NCBI RefSeq assembly: GCF_020707265.1
Contig: NZ_JAJFEQ010000002.1
Coordinates: forward strand, 186,001 to 250,000
Origin: Massilia sp. IC2-477
GTDB taxonomy: Bacteria; Pseudomonadota; Gammaproteobacteria; Burkholderiales; Burkholderiaceae_D
DNA length: 64,000 nucleotides
Reading direction: 5' to 3'
In this document: piece after piece, positions 1-8,003 of the stretch
Position numbering within the stretch: the stretch's first letter is position 1
How the letters are laid out: every line of letters begins with the position of its first letter
Notes under the pieces: model-generated
What the model saw: the letters and a program-made list of their open reading frames with translations, nothing else
What the model was told of the DNA's origin: nothing
The model's database searches: none
Position numbers and translations under genes: made by a program

Positions 1-81
1 GCCCAGCACCAGCGCCAGGAACGTCCGGCGCCGAGTGCCGGCGGCGCGATGGCGGCCGCTTTTGCCAAAATGAAGAAGTGA
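1..81 (+). CDS. C-terminal end of an unidentified protein (partial)
   Basis: An open frame enters from the left edge and runs 26 codons to a TGA at 79-81, ending in AMAAAFAKMKK. The tail is rich in Gln, Arg, Pro and Ala, as in disordered, basic C-terminal tails of nucleic-acid-binding proteins; the S1-domain protein Tex is one possibility, but 26 residues cannot decide. The stop overlaps the GTG start of the next gene (GTGA), which suggests translational coupling and supports the frame being real. Confidence 0.5.
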   Translation, partial: AQHQRQERPAPSAGGAMAAAFAKMKK

Positions 82-536
82 ACATCGCGCCTGCCGACCC
101 GGCCAGCCCGGACGCGCGGGCCTTGATCGCGGAACTCGACGCGGCCCTGGGGGCGATCACAGGCGACAGCGGCGCCTCGTCCTTCGACCCCGAGGATGTA
201 CGCGGCCCGCAGGCGGTGTTCATGATTGCCCGCGACGGGCAAGGCCAGCCGCTCGGTTGCGGCGCGCTGCGTCCGCTGCTGCCGGGCGTGGCGGAACTCA
301 AACGCATGTATGCGCGTCCGGGCAGCGGCGCCGGCGCACCCTTGCTGGCGGCGCTCGAGGAAGGAGCCCGCAAGCTGGGATATCGCGAAATCCGGCTGTC
401 CACGCGCCGCATCAACGCACGTGCCGTGGACTTCTATCGGCGCCATGGCTATGCGGACGCACCGGCCTGGGGCAAATACCTGGGCAGCGAAGTCTCCGTC
501 TGCCTCGGCCGTTCCCTCCTCAGCCAGCGTGCTTGA
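78..536 (+). CDS. GNAT-family N-acetyltransferase
   Basis: A 152-residue protein with the GNAT fold. The acetyl-CoA-binding region lies around residues 75-95 (ELKRMYARPGSGAGAPLL, a loose version of the RxxGxG/A loop), followed by the typical late motif AVDFYRRHGY near residues 115-125. It probably transfers an acetyl group from acetyl-CoA to a small molecule or a protein N-terminus; the substrate cannot be read from the sequence. The GTG start is chosen because it overlaps the upstream stop by four bases. Its 3' end overlaps the convergent small membrane protein by 17 bases. Confidence 0.8.
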   Translation: MNIAPADPASPDARALIAELDAALGAITGDSGASSFDPEDVRGPQAVFMIARDGQGQPLGCGALRPLLPGVAELKRMYARPGSGAGAPLLAALEEGARKLGYREIRLSTRRINARAVDFYRRHGYADAPAWGKYLGSEVSVCLGRSLLSQRA

Positions 537-810
537 GGTAGAGCCCCACCATATAGATACTGAGGAAGACGAAGCCGAGCACCAGCATGCGCGATTGCGG
601 CATGGCTGGACGGCCCGTTTTCTTGATCGCGAATCCGTCGCGCGCCAGCAACAGTCCATAAGCGAGAGCGGCGATGCCGCAGATGAGCCGGCCGATGCCG
701 TGGCCAAGGAGGCCCTCGACCAGGTTGATCAGGCCGGGCACCCCGAGCAGGGCCGCGATGACGAAATTGGCGTTGGCCGAGGGCGTGCGGGGAGTCGGTT
801 TTTGTTCCAT
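520..810 (-). CDS. small hypothetical inner-membrane protein (96 aa)
   Basis: Predicted 96-residue protein with three hydrophobic stretches (about residues 15-35, 38-57 and 73-92) separated by short basic loops, so probably an inner-membrane protein. I do not recognise a family. A PGL-x2-(L/V)-x2-G pattern in the first hydrophobic region recurs in the next gene on the same strand, hinting that the two are distant paralogues. It overlaps the convergent acetyltransferase gene by 17 bases at its 3' end. The hydrophobic pattern and GC-rich codon use like its neighbours support real coding, but there is no homology evidence here. Confidence 0.6.
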   Translation of the reverse strand: MEQKPTPRTPSANANFVIAALLGVPGLINLVEGLLGHGIGRLICGIAALAYGLLLARDGFAIKKTGRPAMPQSRMLVLGFVFLSIYMVGLYLKHAG

Positions 811-895
811 GGATGTGCGGGGACGAGGTTGATCCGCGCGATCATACCAGTCCGGCCCATTGGGGGCGAGGAAGCGTATGTGGCTGATGCAGCGC

Positions 896-1207
896 TCAGG
901 CGAAGACGCGCACCGCGGTCGCCCCTGCCTTCAGCATGAAGCACAGGCAGAACAGCCCGAAGCAGGCGTAGCCGACCATGGTCGTGCGGTTCGACGCCAG
1001 CTCGCTACGGCGGTCGCGCCAGGCCTGCACGGCGCAGTACAGCAGGAAGGCGCCGGCCAGCAGCTGGGTGACGTTCAGCAGGATGTCTTCCAGCGTATCG
1101 TGGAACATCCCCGTGATGACGTCGTACAGGCCGGGAATCACGAAAAACGCGGCCATGATCCACAACAGGGGGGAAGGCATGGAGGCGAAGCCTCGGTAAG
1201 CGGTCAT
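896..1207 (-). CDS. small hypothetical inner-membrane protein (103 aa)
   Basis: Predicted 103-residue protein with three hydrophobic segments (roughly residues 12-32, 42-62 and 78-96) and a charged loop QAWRDRRSE between the second and third. It probably lies in the inner membrane. It shares length, topology and a PGL-x2-V-x2-G pattern with the downstream gene at 520-810, 85 bases away on the same strand, so the pair may be a tandem duplication and one transcript. Function unknown. An alternative reading as two unrelated small membrane proteins is possible. Confidence 0.6.
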   Translation of the reverse strand: MTAYRGFASMPSPLLWIMAAFFVIPGLYDVITGMFHDTLEDILLNVTQLLAGAFLLYCAVQAWRDRRSELASNRTTMVGYACFGLFCLCFMLKAGATAVRVFA

Positions 1208-1358
1208 GATGACTCCCGTTCGAGTGGCACGGAACCATCATAACGAGGATTTGTTGGCAAAAATGCGTCGATTGTCACAGTCCGAAGGGAAGCGAACCTG
1301 CCCTGCCGAATTCTTATAAAATGTCGGCATCTTATCCATTCTCACCGAAGGCAAACAC

Positions 1359-1676
1359 ATGAGCGACGTTCAAACCTGGATCAAAGACACCGTGACCAAC
1401 ACCCCGGTCGTGCTGTTCATGAAAGGAACCGCCCAGTTCCCGCAATGCGGCTTCTCGGGCCGCGCCATCCAGATCCTGAAAGCCTGCGGCGTCGACAACA
1501 TCGCCACCGTCAACGTGCTGGAAGACGCCGAAGTCCGCCAGGGCATCAAGGATTACTCGAACTGGCCGACCATCCCGCAGCTGTACGTGCGCGGCGAATT
1601 CATCGGCGGCTCGGACATCATGAACGAGATGTACGAATCGGGCGAACTGCAGACCCTGCTGAAGAACGGCCAGTAA
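1359..1676 (+). CDS. grxD: monothiol glutaredoxin Grx4/GrxD
   Basis: A 105-residue monothiol glutaredoxin. The signature CGFS active site sits near residues 30-33 ([10 protein letters not shown]), with the glutathione-binding [14 protein letters not shown] block about residues 70-84 and the GGSDI motif after it. Family members hold a glutathione-ligated [2Fe-2S] cluster with BolA proteins and deliver or sense iron-sulfur clusters in the cytoplasm. Full length for the family. The stop overlaps the ATG of ubiX by one base (TAATG), so the two are probably translated from one message. A TATAAA-like -10 lies at 1315-1320. Confidence 0.97.
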   Translation: MSDVQTWIKDTVTNTPVVLFMKGTAQFPQCGFSGRAIQILKACGVDNIATVNVLEDAEVRQGIKDYSNWPTIPQLYVRGEFIGGSDIMNEMYESGELQTLLKNGQ

Positions 1677-2269
1677 TGGCCGGGCGTCCGCGTCGAATCG
1701 TCGTCGCCATCACCGGCGCGACCGGCGCGGTCTATGGCGTGCAGCTGCTGCGGCGCCTGCACGCGACTCCCGGCGTCGAGACCCACCTGGTCATTTCCGA
1801 CGCCGCCTCCCTCACCCTGCACCAGGAACTCGGCCTGCAGCGGCGCGACGCCGAAGCGCTGGCCGACGTCGTCCACCGCAACCGCGACATCGGCGCCTCG
1901 ATCGCCAGCGGTTCGTTCCAGACCGACGGCATGATCATCGCTCCCTGTTCGATGAAAACGCTGGCGGCCGTCGCCCACGGGCTGTCGGACAACCTCGTCA
2001 CGCGCGCGGCGGATGTGATGCTGAAGGAAAGGCGCAGGCTGGTGCTGATGGTGCGCGAAACGCCGTTCAACCTGGCGCACCTGCGCAATATGACGGCCGT
2101 GACGGAAATGGGCGGCATCGTGTTCCCGCCCCTGCCGAGCTTTTATCATCGTCCGGCGACGATCGACGAGATGGTCGAGCACACGGTCGACCGCGCGGTC
2201 GACCTGCTCGGGCTCGACAATGCCAACGCCCCGAGATGGGGCGGCATGAAAACTACGCCGGACACCTGA
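1676..2269 (+). CDS. ubiX: flavin prenyltransferase UbiX
   Basis: A 197-residue UbiX/Pad1-family enzyme that attaches a dimethylallyl group to FMN to make prenylated FMN, the cofactor of UbiD-type decarboxylases such as the one in ubiquinone synthesis. Visible hallmarks: the N-terminal Rossmann loop AITGATGAVYG (about residues 10-20), the FMN/substrate segment IIAPCSMKTLAAVAHGLSDNL (about 84-104), and the late RETPFNLAHLRNM and PPLPSFY blocks. The ATG at 1676 is chosen because it fits family starts and overlaps the grxD stop by one base. No ubiD is in the window. Confidence 0.96.
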   Translation: MAGRPRRIVVAITGATGAVYGVQLLRRLHATPGVETHLVISDAASLTLHQELGLQRRDAEALADVVHRNRDIGASIASGSFQTDGMIIAPCSMKTLAAVAHGLSDNLVTRAADVMLKERRRLVLMVRETPFNLAHLRNMTAVTEMGGIVFPPLPSFYHRPATIDEMVEHTVDRAVDLLGLDNANAPRWGGMKTTPDT

Positions 2270-2290
2270 GTCCGGCTCAGTCGGCTTAAA

Positions 2291-2464
2291 CTAGCGCTTA
2301 TCGCCGTCGAAGGGGTCGTCGGCCTTCTTCGCCTCGCGCGCTTCCTCAATCATCCGCCGCTTGGCGTTGCGTTGTCGCATCACTTCAGCATGGCGCGCCG
2401 CCGTCATCGGCGGTGCGGTCATCAGTTCCTTGAGCTGGGCGGTGTTGGCGTAGTTGTTTCGCAT
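2291..2464 (-). CDS. 57-residue hypothetical protein
   Basis: A short open frame of 57 codons beginning MRNNYANTAQLKELMTAPPM and ending KADDPFDGDKR. It is preceded by a convincing Shine-Dalgarno GGAG at 2474-2477, nine bases before the ATG. The middle is rich in Arg, Glu and Ala and likely helical; there is no membrane segment or signal peptide. It lies convergent to ubiX, with only about 20 bases between the stops. No family recognised. Ribosome-binding site, position in an otherwise empty gap and non-random composition make it a plausible gene. Confidence 0.5.
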   Translation of the reverse strand: MRNNYANTAQLKELMTAPPMTAARHAEVMRQRNAKRRMIEEAREAKKADDPFDGDKR

Positions 2465-2581
2465 ACGGCAGCTGCTCCTTGACGTGACCGTGTGGCGGCG
2501 GATCCGCTCGCCACAAGTTGATTATGAACCAGCTCCGGCCATTTGTGCGTTCCGGAGGTCACGAAAAATGCAAATGCGAAA

Positions 2582-3001
2582 CTATTTTTGCTCTGGTTTC
2601 TGGTGATTCATGCGCACCAGCATGCGGATGAACTCGCGTGCCAGCTGGCGATGATGCTCATCCAGGCGTTGCAAATCTGCAATCAACTTCACGTCGGCTG
2701 ACTCGAAACGGGCGCCGCCGCCATTCGCCTCGGCGCCGGCGGCCGCGTTCTCGGCGCCGCCGAAACGCAGCCAGTCGGCGGGCACGCCCAGCCACTGCGC
2801 GATCATGCGCAGCTTTTCCTGGGTCGGGATGGCTTCACCTACCAGCCACTTGCGCGCGGCATGGACGGTGATCGGGCGGCCTTCGAAACGGATGTTGAAT
2901 TCCCTGGCGAGGCGGGTCGGGCTATCGGGCGAGTAGTGGGCATTCTTCAGCGCCTGTTGCAGGCGCTCACTGAAGCTCTCCCGTTCATTGGTTGAATTCA
3001 T
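2582..3001 (-). CDS. XRE-type helix-turn-helix regulator
   Basis: A 139-residue DNA-binding protein. Residues about 8-75 form a phage-repressor-like HTH region (LAREFN...ITVHAARKWLVGEAIPTQEKLRMIAQWLGVPADWL), in which HAARKWL is the recognition-helix area. An Ala/Gly-rich linker (about 80-95) leads to a helical tail (LIADLQRLDEHHRQLAREFIRMLV) that may dimerise. Proteins of this build are common in Burkholderiales; their targets are mostly unknown. It has a long AT-rich leader with a hairpin (3027-3048) and a candidate promoter (3090-3119). No partner gene beside it reveals its role. Confidence 0.8.
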   Translation of the reverse strand: MNSTNERESFSERLQQALKNAHYSPDSPTRLAREFNIRFEGRPITVHAARKWLVGEAIPTQEKLRMIAQWLGVPADWLRFGGAENAAAGAEANGGGARFESADVKLIADLQRLDEHHRQLAREFIRMLVRMNHQKPEQK

Positions 3002-3026
3002 TGTGATGCTATCGATTCATGTGGGC

Positions 3027-3048
3027 GGCTTCTTACTGCAGAGAAGCC
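3027..3048 (-). promoter_or_regulatory. 5' UTR hairpin of the XRE regulator
   Basis: A perfect 7-bp inverted repeat (GGCTTCT / AGAAGCC) with an 8-base loop lies 25 bases before the start codon of the XRE-type regulator, on its transcribed leader. It has no T-run, so it is not an obvious terminator. It could be an operator or an RNA leader structure. Confidence 0.4.
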
Positions 3049-3089
3049 TCAACGGACAATCATACCCTGAAAAAAGTAACAAAGATGTG

Positions 3090-3119
3090 ATTATCTAATA
3101 GAATTTGCATGTTTTACAA
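3090..3119 (-). promoter_or_regulatory. candidate sigma-70 promoter of the XRE regulator
   Basis: Reading the minus strand, TTGTAA (3114-3119) and GATAAT (3090-3095) are spaced by 18 bases in a locally AT-rich stretch. They would start a transcript about 80 bases ahead of the regulator's ATG. The gap 3002-3251 holds nothing else I can support. Confidence 0.4.
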
Positions 3120-3251
3120 ATTCGAAAACGATGCGCCATACCCCATTTGGGAGATGAAAATATATCCTATCGGAAAAAGTATGACATTGCTGCACGATTG
3201 AATGCAACAATTATGCGTGGCCAATAAACATGGCTACGCGTGCAGGAACCT

Positions 3252-4304
3252 TCAGGCGAGCTGGAAGCGGATGATGCCGTCGCTGCCACGGCTGCGGCGC
3301 AGCATGCCGTCGCGCCACAGCTTGTGCAGGTGGGCCAGGGCCTCGCCCAGAGCGAAACTGAGCTGGTGGGCGTCCAGTTGGCGGCGGAACATCAGGGGGA
3401 CGATGTCGACCGCGGAGCGCGGTTCGACGCAGGCGGCAAGGACCTCGGCCAGGCGCGCTGCGTGGTGATCATGCAGCTGCGCAATGCGGGTATGCAGCCC
3501 GCGGAAGGGTTTACCGTGCGATGGGAGAACAAGAGTGTCTTCAGGCAAGTTTGTGAACTTTTTCAGCGAGTCGAGGTAGAGCGCGAGCGGATTTCCTTCC
3601 GGCTCGACCGCGAACACCGAGACATTGGTCGAGATGCGCGGCAGCACCATATCGCCCGACATCAGGACCTTCAGTTCTTCCGAGTATAAAGATGCGTGTT
3701 CGGGCGAATGACCGAAACCGGTGATCACGCGCCAGCCGATATTACCGACCTGGACAGTGTCGCCATCCTGCAGGCGGGTATAGGCTTCCGGCACGGCCGG
3801 CACCAGCGACGGATAGTAATTCTTGCGGCTGCGCATCTGGTCGAGCATGGCCGGATCGACTAGGCCATGGCGCTCGAAGTGCGGAATGGCCGAGGGGCCG
3901 TCCACGCCCGGCAGCGCCGCCGCCATCATGCGCGCAAAGGCGAATTCACCCGCGGTGGTCCAGAACGGGGCTTCGAAGCGATCGCTGAGCCAGCCCGACA
4001 GCCCGACGTGGTCCGGATGGCAATGGGTGGCGAACACGCGCAGCAGAGGCGCGCCCTGCAGGCCCTCTGCCAGCACCTGCTCCCAGGCGGCGCGGGTGGC
4101 CTCGGTACCGGCGCCGCAGTCGATCACGCTCCAGCCCGTCCGTCCTTCGACCTCGTCCTTCAGCAGCCACAGGTTGATGTGGTCGAGCGCAAAGGGCAGC
4201 GGCATGCGGATCCACAGCAGGCCCGGCGCCAGCTCATGGACCATACCCGGCGCCGGGATGGTGTCGCCAAATGGATAGTGCAGCTGGGCTTCGAGCGGGT
4301 TCAT
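3252..4304 (-). CDS. MBL-fold metallo-hydrolase
   Basis: A 350-residue metallo-beta-lactamase-fold protein. The zinc-binding HxHxDH motif is THCHPDHVG near residues 92-100; further candidate metal ligands are the His in GFGHSPEHAS (about 197-206) and in LPSHGKPF (about 263-270). A C-terminal winged-helix-like region (about 290-350) resembles that of LACTB2/glyoxalase-II-like hydrolases. The substrate is not readable. It is transcribed divergently from liuR across a LiuR-type palindrome, so it is probably a member of the LiuR regulon and may act on an acyl-CoA or thioester intermediate; that role is inferred from position only. Confidence 0.88.
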   Translation of the reverse strand: MNPLEAQLHYPFGDTIPAPGMVHELAPGLLWIRMPLPFALDHINLWLLKDEVEGRTGWSVIDCGAGTEATRAAWEQVLAEGLQGAPLLRVFATHCHPDHVGLSGWLSDRFEAPFWTTAGEFAFARMMAAALPGVDGPSAIPHFERHGLVDPAMLDQMRSRKNYYPSLVPAVPEAYTRLQDGDTVQVGNIGWRVITGFGHSPEHASLYSEELKVLMSGDMVLPRISTNVSVFAVEPEGNPLALYLDSLKKFTNLPEDTLVLPSHGKPFRGLHTRIAQLHDHHAARLAEVLAACVEPRSAVDIVPLMFRRQLDAHQLSFALGEALAHLHKLWRDGMLRRSRGSDGIIRFQLA

Positions 4305-4349
4305 GGAAAACTTTCGTATTCGTCGGCAAGCGGTCGCGCTACAATGCCG

Positions 4350-4367
4350 TTAACGTTAACGTAAACG
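4350..4367. promoter_or_regulatory. LiuR-type operator between the MBL gene and liuR
   Basis: TTAACGTTAACGTAAACG. Its minus strand contains CGTTTACGTTAACGT, the same 15 bases as the site at 4891-4905. It lies in the divergent gap between the MBL-fold gene and liuR, 46 bases upstream of the MBL start. Direct autoregulation of liuR and control of the MBL gene are inferred from the repeated motif and the known self-regulation of LiuR. Confidence 0.75.
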
Positions 4368-4442
4368 GAAATGCGCAGGCATCGATTGTAAGCGATGTCG
4401 CGTTTTGCTTCCTTTGCCCAGGCTTTTTTACCCGTAGCTTCC

Positions 4443-4844
4443 ATGGTCACCTACACCATCGCCGAACTGGCCCGCGAATTCGACATCACCGCCCGCGCCA
4501 TCCGTTTCTATGAAGACCAGGGACTGCTCAGCCCCAAGCGCGAAGGCGTGGGCGGCCGCAACCGCGTCTACACACCGCGCGACCGTACCCGGCTCAAGCT
4601 GACCCTGCGCGGCAAGCGCCTCGGCCTGACCCTGTCGGAAATCAAGAGCATCGTCGACATGTACGAGTCGCCGCGCGATACCGCGGCCCAGATCGAACGC
4701 TTCCTGGGCGTGCTGGCCCACCAGCGCGTGACCCTGGAACAGCAGCGCGCCGACATCGAGATGGCGCTGGAAGAAATCTCCGCGCACGAAGAAGAATGCC
4801 GGCGCCTGCTGGCGGAAAGCACCGAACGCAAGGACGCCGCCTGA
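4443..4844 (+). CDS. liuR: MerR-family regulator LiuR of leucine degradation
   Basis: A MerR-family protein of 133 residues. The N-terminal winged helix (about residues 5-75) starts TYTIAELAREFDITARAIRFYEDQGLL and contains RNRVYTPRDRTRLKLTLRGKRLG; the rest is a coiled-coil dimerisation helix (about 80-120). There is no Cys-rich metal site, in line with LiuR-type members that sense acyl-CoA-type ligands. The ATG at 4443 is preferred because family proteins begin M(V)TYTI; an upstream in-frame ATG at 4395 would add 16 residues. It sits next to liuA and beside two copies of the LiuR palindrome, so it is the likely local repressor. Confidence 0.9.
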   Translation: MVTYTIAELAREFDITARAIRFYEDQGLLSPKREGVGGRNRVYTPRDRTRLKLTLRGKRLGLTLSEIKSIVDMYESPRDTAAQIERFLGVLAHQRVTLEQQRADIEMALEEISAHEEECRRLLAESTERKDAA

Positions 4845-4886
4845 CTGGTGTCATGGGGCTGACGCCCGGTTTTTTCGCCCCTTAGT

Positions 4887-4921
4887 TGACGTTTACGTTA
4901 ACGTAAGAGGCGAGTATCATG
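4887..4921 (+). promoter_or_regulatory. liuA promoter with overlapping LiuR operator
   Basis: The palindrome TTGACGTTTACGTTAACGTAA (4887-4907) overlaps a good sigma-70 promoter: TTTACG at 4893-4898, a 17-base spacer and TATCAT at 4916-4921, about 40 bases upstream of the liuA ATG. A bound regulator would cover the -35 element and spacer, as expected for repression. Confidence 0.8.
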
Positions 4922-4961
4922 CACCCTATTCTGCTCAACCACCGTTCACCGTGAGGACGAC

Positions 4962-6146
4962 ATGCTGCATCTCCCAGGCCTGACCTTTGACCATGGCGAA
5001 GACATCGCCGCGCTGCGCGAAGCCGTACAACAGTTCGCGGCAGCTGAAATCGCACCGCGCGCCGCGGAGATCGACCGCAGCGACCAGTTCCCGATGGACC
5101 TGTGGAAGAAGATGGGAGAACTGGGCCTGCTGGGCATCACCGTCGGCGAGGAATACGGCGGCGCCAACATGGGCTACCTGGCGCACATCGTCGCCATGGA
5201 AGAAATCTCGCGCGCCTCGGCCTCGGTCGGCCTGTCCTACGGCGCCCACTCGAACCTGTGCGTCAACCAGATCAAGCGCAACGGCAGCGAAGAGCAGAAG
5301 CGCAAGTACCTGCCGAAGCTGATCTCGGGCGAGCACGTGGGCGCGCTGGCCATGTCCGAGCCGAACGCCGGCTCCGACGTCGTCAGCATGAAGCTCAAGG
5401 CCGAGCTGAAGGGCGACCGCTACGTCCTGAACGGCACCAAGATGTGGATCACCAACGGCCCGGACGCCGACACCCTGGTGGTGTACGCCAAGACCGACCT
5501 GGAAGCCGGCCCGCGCGGCATGACCGCCTTCCTGATCGAAAAAGGTTTTAAGGGCTTCTCGATCGCCCAGAAGCTCGACAAGCTGGGCATGCGCGGCTCG
5601 CACACGGGCGAGCTGGTGTTCCAGGATTGCGAAGTGCCGGTCGAGAACGTGCTGGGCGGCGTCGGCAAAGGCGTGAACGTGCTGATGTCTGGCCTGGACT
5701 TCGAACGCACCGTGCTGTCCGGCGGTCCGCTGGGCATCATGTCGGCCTGCATGGACGTGGTCGTCCCCTACATCCACGAGCGCAAGCAGTTCGGCCAGGC
5801 GATCGGCGAGTTCCAGCTCATGCAGGGCAAGATCGCCGACATGTACTCGACCATGATGGCTTGCCGCGCCTACGTCTACGCCGTCGGCCAGGCTTGCGAC
5901 CGCGCCACCAGCCCGGAACAGGTGCGCGCGCTGCGCAAGGACGCCGCCGGCGCCATCCTGTACAGCGCCGAAAAGGCGACCTGGATGGCCGGCGAAGCGA
6001 TCCAGACCCTGGGCGGCAACGGCTACATCAACGAATACCCGGTCGGCCGCCTGTGGCGCGACGCCAAGCTGTACGAAATCGGCGCGGGCACCAGCGAGAT
6101 CCGCCGCATGCTGATCGGCCGCGAGCTGTTCGGCGAAACGATGTAA
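4962..6146 (+). CDS. liuA: isovaleryl-CoA dehydrogenase LiuA
   Basis: A 394-residue acyl-CoA dehydrogenase that oxidises isovaleryl-CoA to 3-methylcrotonyl-CoA, using bound FAD and passing electrons to ETF; it is the first committed step of leucine breakdown. Family segments are clear: [19 protein letters not shown] (about 62-80), the flavin-binding [14 protein letters not shown] (about 129-142) and [28 protein letters not shown] (about 244-259), and the C-terminal [35 protein letters not shown]. Identification as isovaleryl-CoA rather than general acyl-CoA dehydrogenase rests on these motifs and the adjacent liuR and LiuR box. A good GAGGA ribosome site precedes the ATG. Confidence 0.95.
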   Translation: MLHLPGLTFDHGEDIAALREAVQQFAAAEIAPRAAEIDRSDQFPMDLWKKMGELGLLGITVGEEYGGANMGYLAHIVAMEEISRASASVGLSYGAHSNLCVNQIKRNGSEEQKRKYLPKLISGEHVGALAMSEPNAGSDVVSMKLKAELKGDRYVLNGTKMWITNGPDADTLVVYAKTDLEAGPRGMTAFLIEKGFKGFSIAQKLDKLGMRGSHTGELVFQDCEVPVENVLGGVGKGVNVLMSGLDFERTVLSGGPLGIMSACMDVVVPYIHERKQFGQAIGEFQLMQGKIADMYSTMMACRAYVYAVGQACDRATSPEQVRALRKDAAGAILYSAEKATWMAGEAIQTLGGNGYINEYPVGRLWRDAKLYEIGAGTSEIRRMLIGRELFGETM

Positions 6147-6155
6147 GCACGGTGA

Positions 6156-6181
6156 ATGGGCGGTGAAGCCGCCCATCCTAC
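6156..6181. repeat. REP-like hairpin repeat, single copy
   Basis: ATGGGCGG / CCGCCCAT arms of 8 bp around a 5-base loop, followed by CCTAC, between liuA and aceK. It matches the repeat units at 9219-9321 and 33165-33268. It could stabilise the liuA transcript end. Confidence 0.65.
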
Positions 6182-6200
6182 ATAGCGCGCGAGACGAACG

Positions 6201-8003
6201 ATGACCCAGGGAGCGTTCCCCAAACTGCTGTCTTCCCAGATCGCATTCGACATCGCGCGCACCATCCTGGACGGCTTCGACAAGCACTACCGCCTGTTCC
6301 GCCAGGCCAGCCAGGAAGCGCGGCGCCATTTCGAGGGCGCCGACTGGGCCACCGCGCAGGCCGCGGCGCGCGAGCGCATCGATTACTACGACAAGCGGGT
6401 GCAGGAATGCGTCCACGTGCTGCAGGACGAGTACGACCCGGAAGAACTCACGGACCGCGTCTGGCGCGAAACCAAGCTGCATTACATTGGGCAGCTAGCG
6501 GGCCACAAGCAGCCGGAACTGGCCGAGACCTTCTTCAACTCGGTCAGCTGCATCATCCTGCACCGCAGCTACTACCATAACGATTACATCTTCGTGCGCC
6601 CGGTGATCTCCACCGAGTACATCGAGACCGAGGAACCGGCGCCGACCTACCGCGTCTATTACCCGGCCGCCGACGGCCTGCGCCCTGCCCTGCGCCGGGT
6701 GGTGACCAACTTCCAGTTCGCCCTGCCCTTCGCCGACCTCGATCGCGACGTGGCGCTGGTCGAGGCGCGACTGAGCGAGGCCTTCGGTTTACAGCGTGCG
6801 GAACCGAACCTGCAGCTGCAAGTGCTGTCCAGCCCCTTCTTCCGCAACAAGGGCGCCTACATCGTGGGCCGCGCCATCAACGGCCCGCGCGACTACCCCT
6901 TCGTGATCCCGGTGCTGCACGACGGCACCGGCAAGCTGGCATTGGACACGGTGCTGACTGAGGTGTACCACATCACCTTACTGTTCAGCTTCACGCGCGC
7001 CTACTTTTTGGTGGACATGGAAGTGCCATCCGCCTATGTGCAGTTCCTGCGCAGCCTGATGCCGCGCAAGCCGCGCAGCGAGATCTACACGGTGCTGGGT
7101 CTGCAGAAGCAGGGCAAGACCCTGTTCTACCGCGACTTCCTGCAGCACCTGAAGCATAGTTCCGACCTGTTCCGCATCGCGCCCGGCATCCGCGGCCTGG
7201 TGATGCTGGTGTTCGAGCTGCCTTCCTTCCCCTATGTGTTCAAGGTGATCAAGGATTTCTATCCGCCGCCCAAGGACACCACCCGCGCCCAGGTCAAGGA
7301 AAAATACCTGCTGGTGAAGCACCACGACCGCGTCGGGCGCATGGCCGATACGCTCGAGTATTCTGACGTTGCCTTCCCGCTGGCGCGCTTCTCGGAAGAG
7401 CTGCTGGCCGAGCTGAAGGAATTTGCTCCTTCCCTGGTCGAGATCGAAGGCGAGCGCATCATCGTGCGCCACCTCTACATCGAGCGCCGCATGGTGCCGC
7501 TGAATATCTACCTGGCGGACGCCCAAGCCGCGGGCGACGAGGAACGCATCGAGCACGGCGTGATCGAATATGGCAATGCGATCAAGGACCTGGTCGCGGC
7601 CAACATCTTCCCGGGCGACATGCTGTACAAGAATTTTGGCGTCACCCGCCACGGCCGCGTCGTGTTCTATGATTACGACGAGATCGAATACCTCACCGAC
7701 TGCCAGTTCCGCGACATTCCGGAAGCGCGCAACGAAGAGGACGAGATGGCTTCGGAACCCTGGTACCCAATCGGCAGGCACGACGTTTTTCCGGAACAGT
7801 TCGGCCGTTTCCTACTTGGAAATCGAACGATCCGGCACTACTTTATGAAACACCACGCGGAGCTGTTGACCCGCGCGTATTGGCAATCCCACAAGGACCG
7901 CATTCTGGAAGGCGTCGTCGACGACGTGTTCCCCTACCCCCAGCAGATTCGCTTCTGCCACCACGCACATCCCTCTACTTTGGAGAACCTGAACAATGAA
8001 TGA
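6201..8003 (+). CDS. aceK: isocitrate dehydrogenase kinase/phosphatase AceK
   Basis: A 600-residue AceK, the bifunctional cytoplasmic enzyme that phosphorylates isocitrate dehydrogenase to inactivate it, and reverses this, so controlling entry of isocitrate into the glyoxylate shunt. It has family length, the N-terminal regulatory half beginning [20 protein letters not shown], and the C-terminal kinase-like half with [19 protein letters not shown] (ATP site, about 335-355) and the metal-binding DYDEIEYL (about 491-498). Unlike the enterobacterial aceBAK operon, it lies between liuA and a thiolase. Its 3' end overlaps the thiolase start by 8 bases, so it is probably co-expressed with leucine catabolism, whose product is acetyl-CoA. 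Confidence 0.97.
   Translation: MTQGAFPKLLSSQIAFDIARTILDGFDKHYRLFRQASQEARRHFEGADWATAQAAARERIDYYDKRVQECVHVLQDEYDPEELTDRVWRETKLHYIGQLAGHKQPELAETFFNSVSCIILHRSYYHNDYIFVRPVISTEYIETEEPAPTYRVYYPAADGLRPALRRVVTNFQFALPFADLDRDVALVEARLSEAFGLQRAEPNLQLQVLSSPFFRNKGAYIVGRAINGPRDYPFVIPVLHDGTGKLALDTVLTEVYHITLLFSFTRAYFLVDMEVPSAYVQFLRSLMPRKPRSEIYTVLGLQKQGKTLFYRDFLQHLKHSSDLFRIAPGIRGLVMLVFELPSFPYVFKVIKDFYPPPKDTTRAQVKEKYLLVKHHDRVGRMADTLEYSDVAFPLARFSEELLAELKEFAPSLVEIEGERIIVRHLYIERRMVPLNIYLADAQAAGDEERIEHGVIEYGNAIKDLVAANIFPGDMLYKNFGVTRHGRVVFYDYDEIEYLTDCQFRDIPEARNEEDEMASEPWYPIGRHDVFPEQFGRFLLGNRTIRHYFMKHHAELLTRAYWQSHKDRILEGVVDDVFPYPQQIRFCHHAHPSTLENLNNE

Noticed and set aside
3206..3241. Hairpin GCGTGGCC/GGCTACGC before the MBL gene's 3' end
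   Set aside because: One mismatch and no T-run on either side; too weak to call a terminator.
4935..6482. A long minus-strand frame opposite liuA
   Set aside because: Antisense of a clear acyl-CoA dehydrogenase; no motif and no ribosome site.
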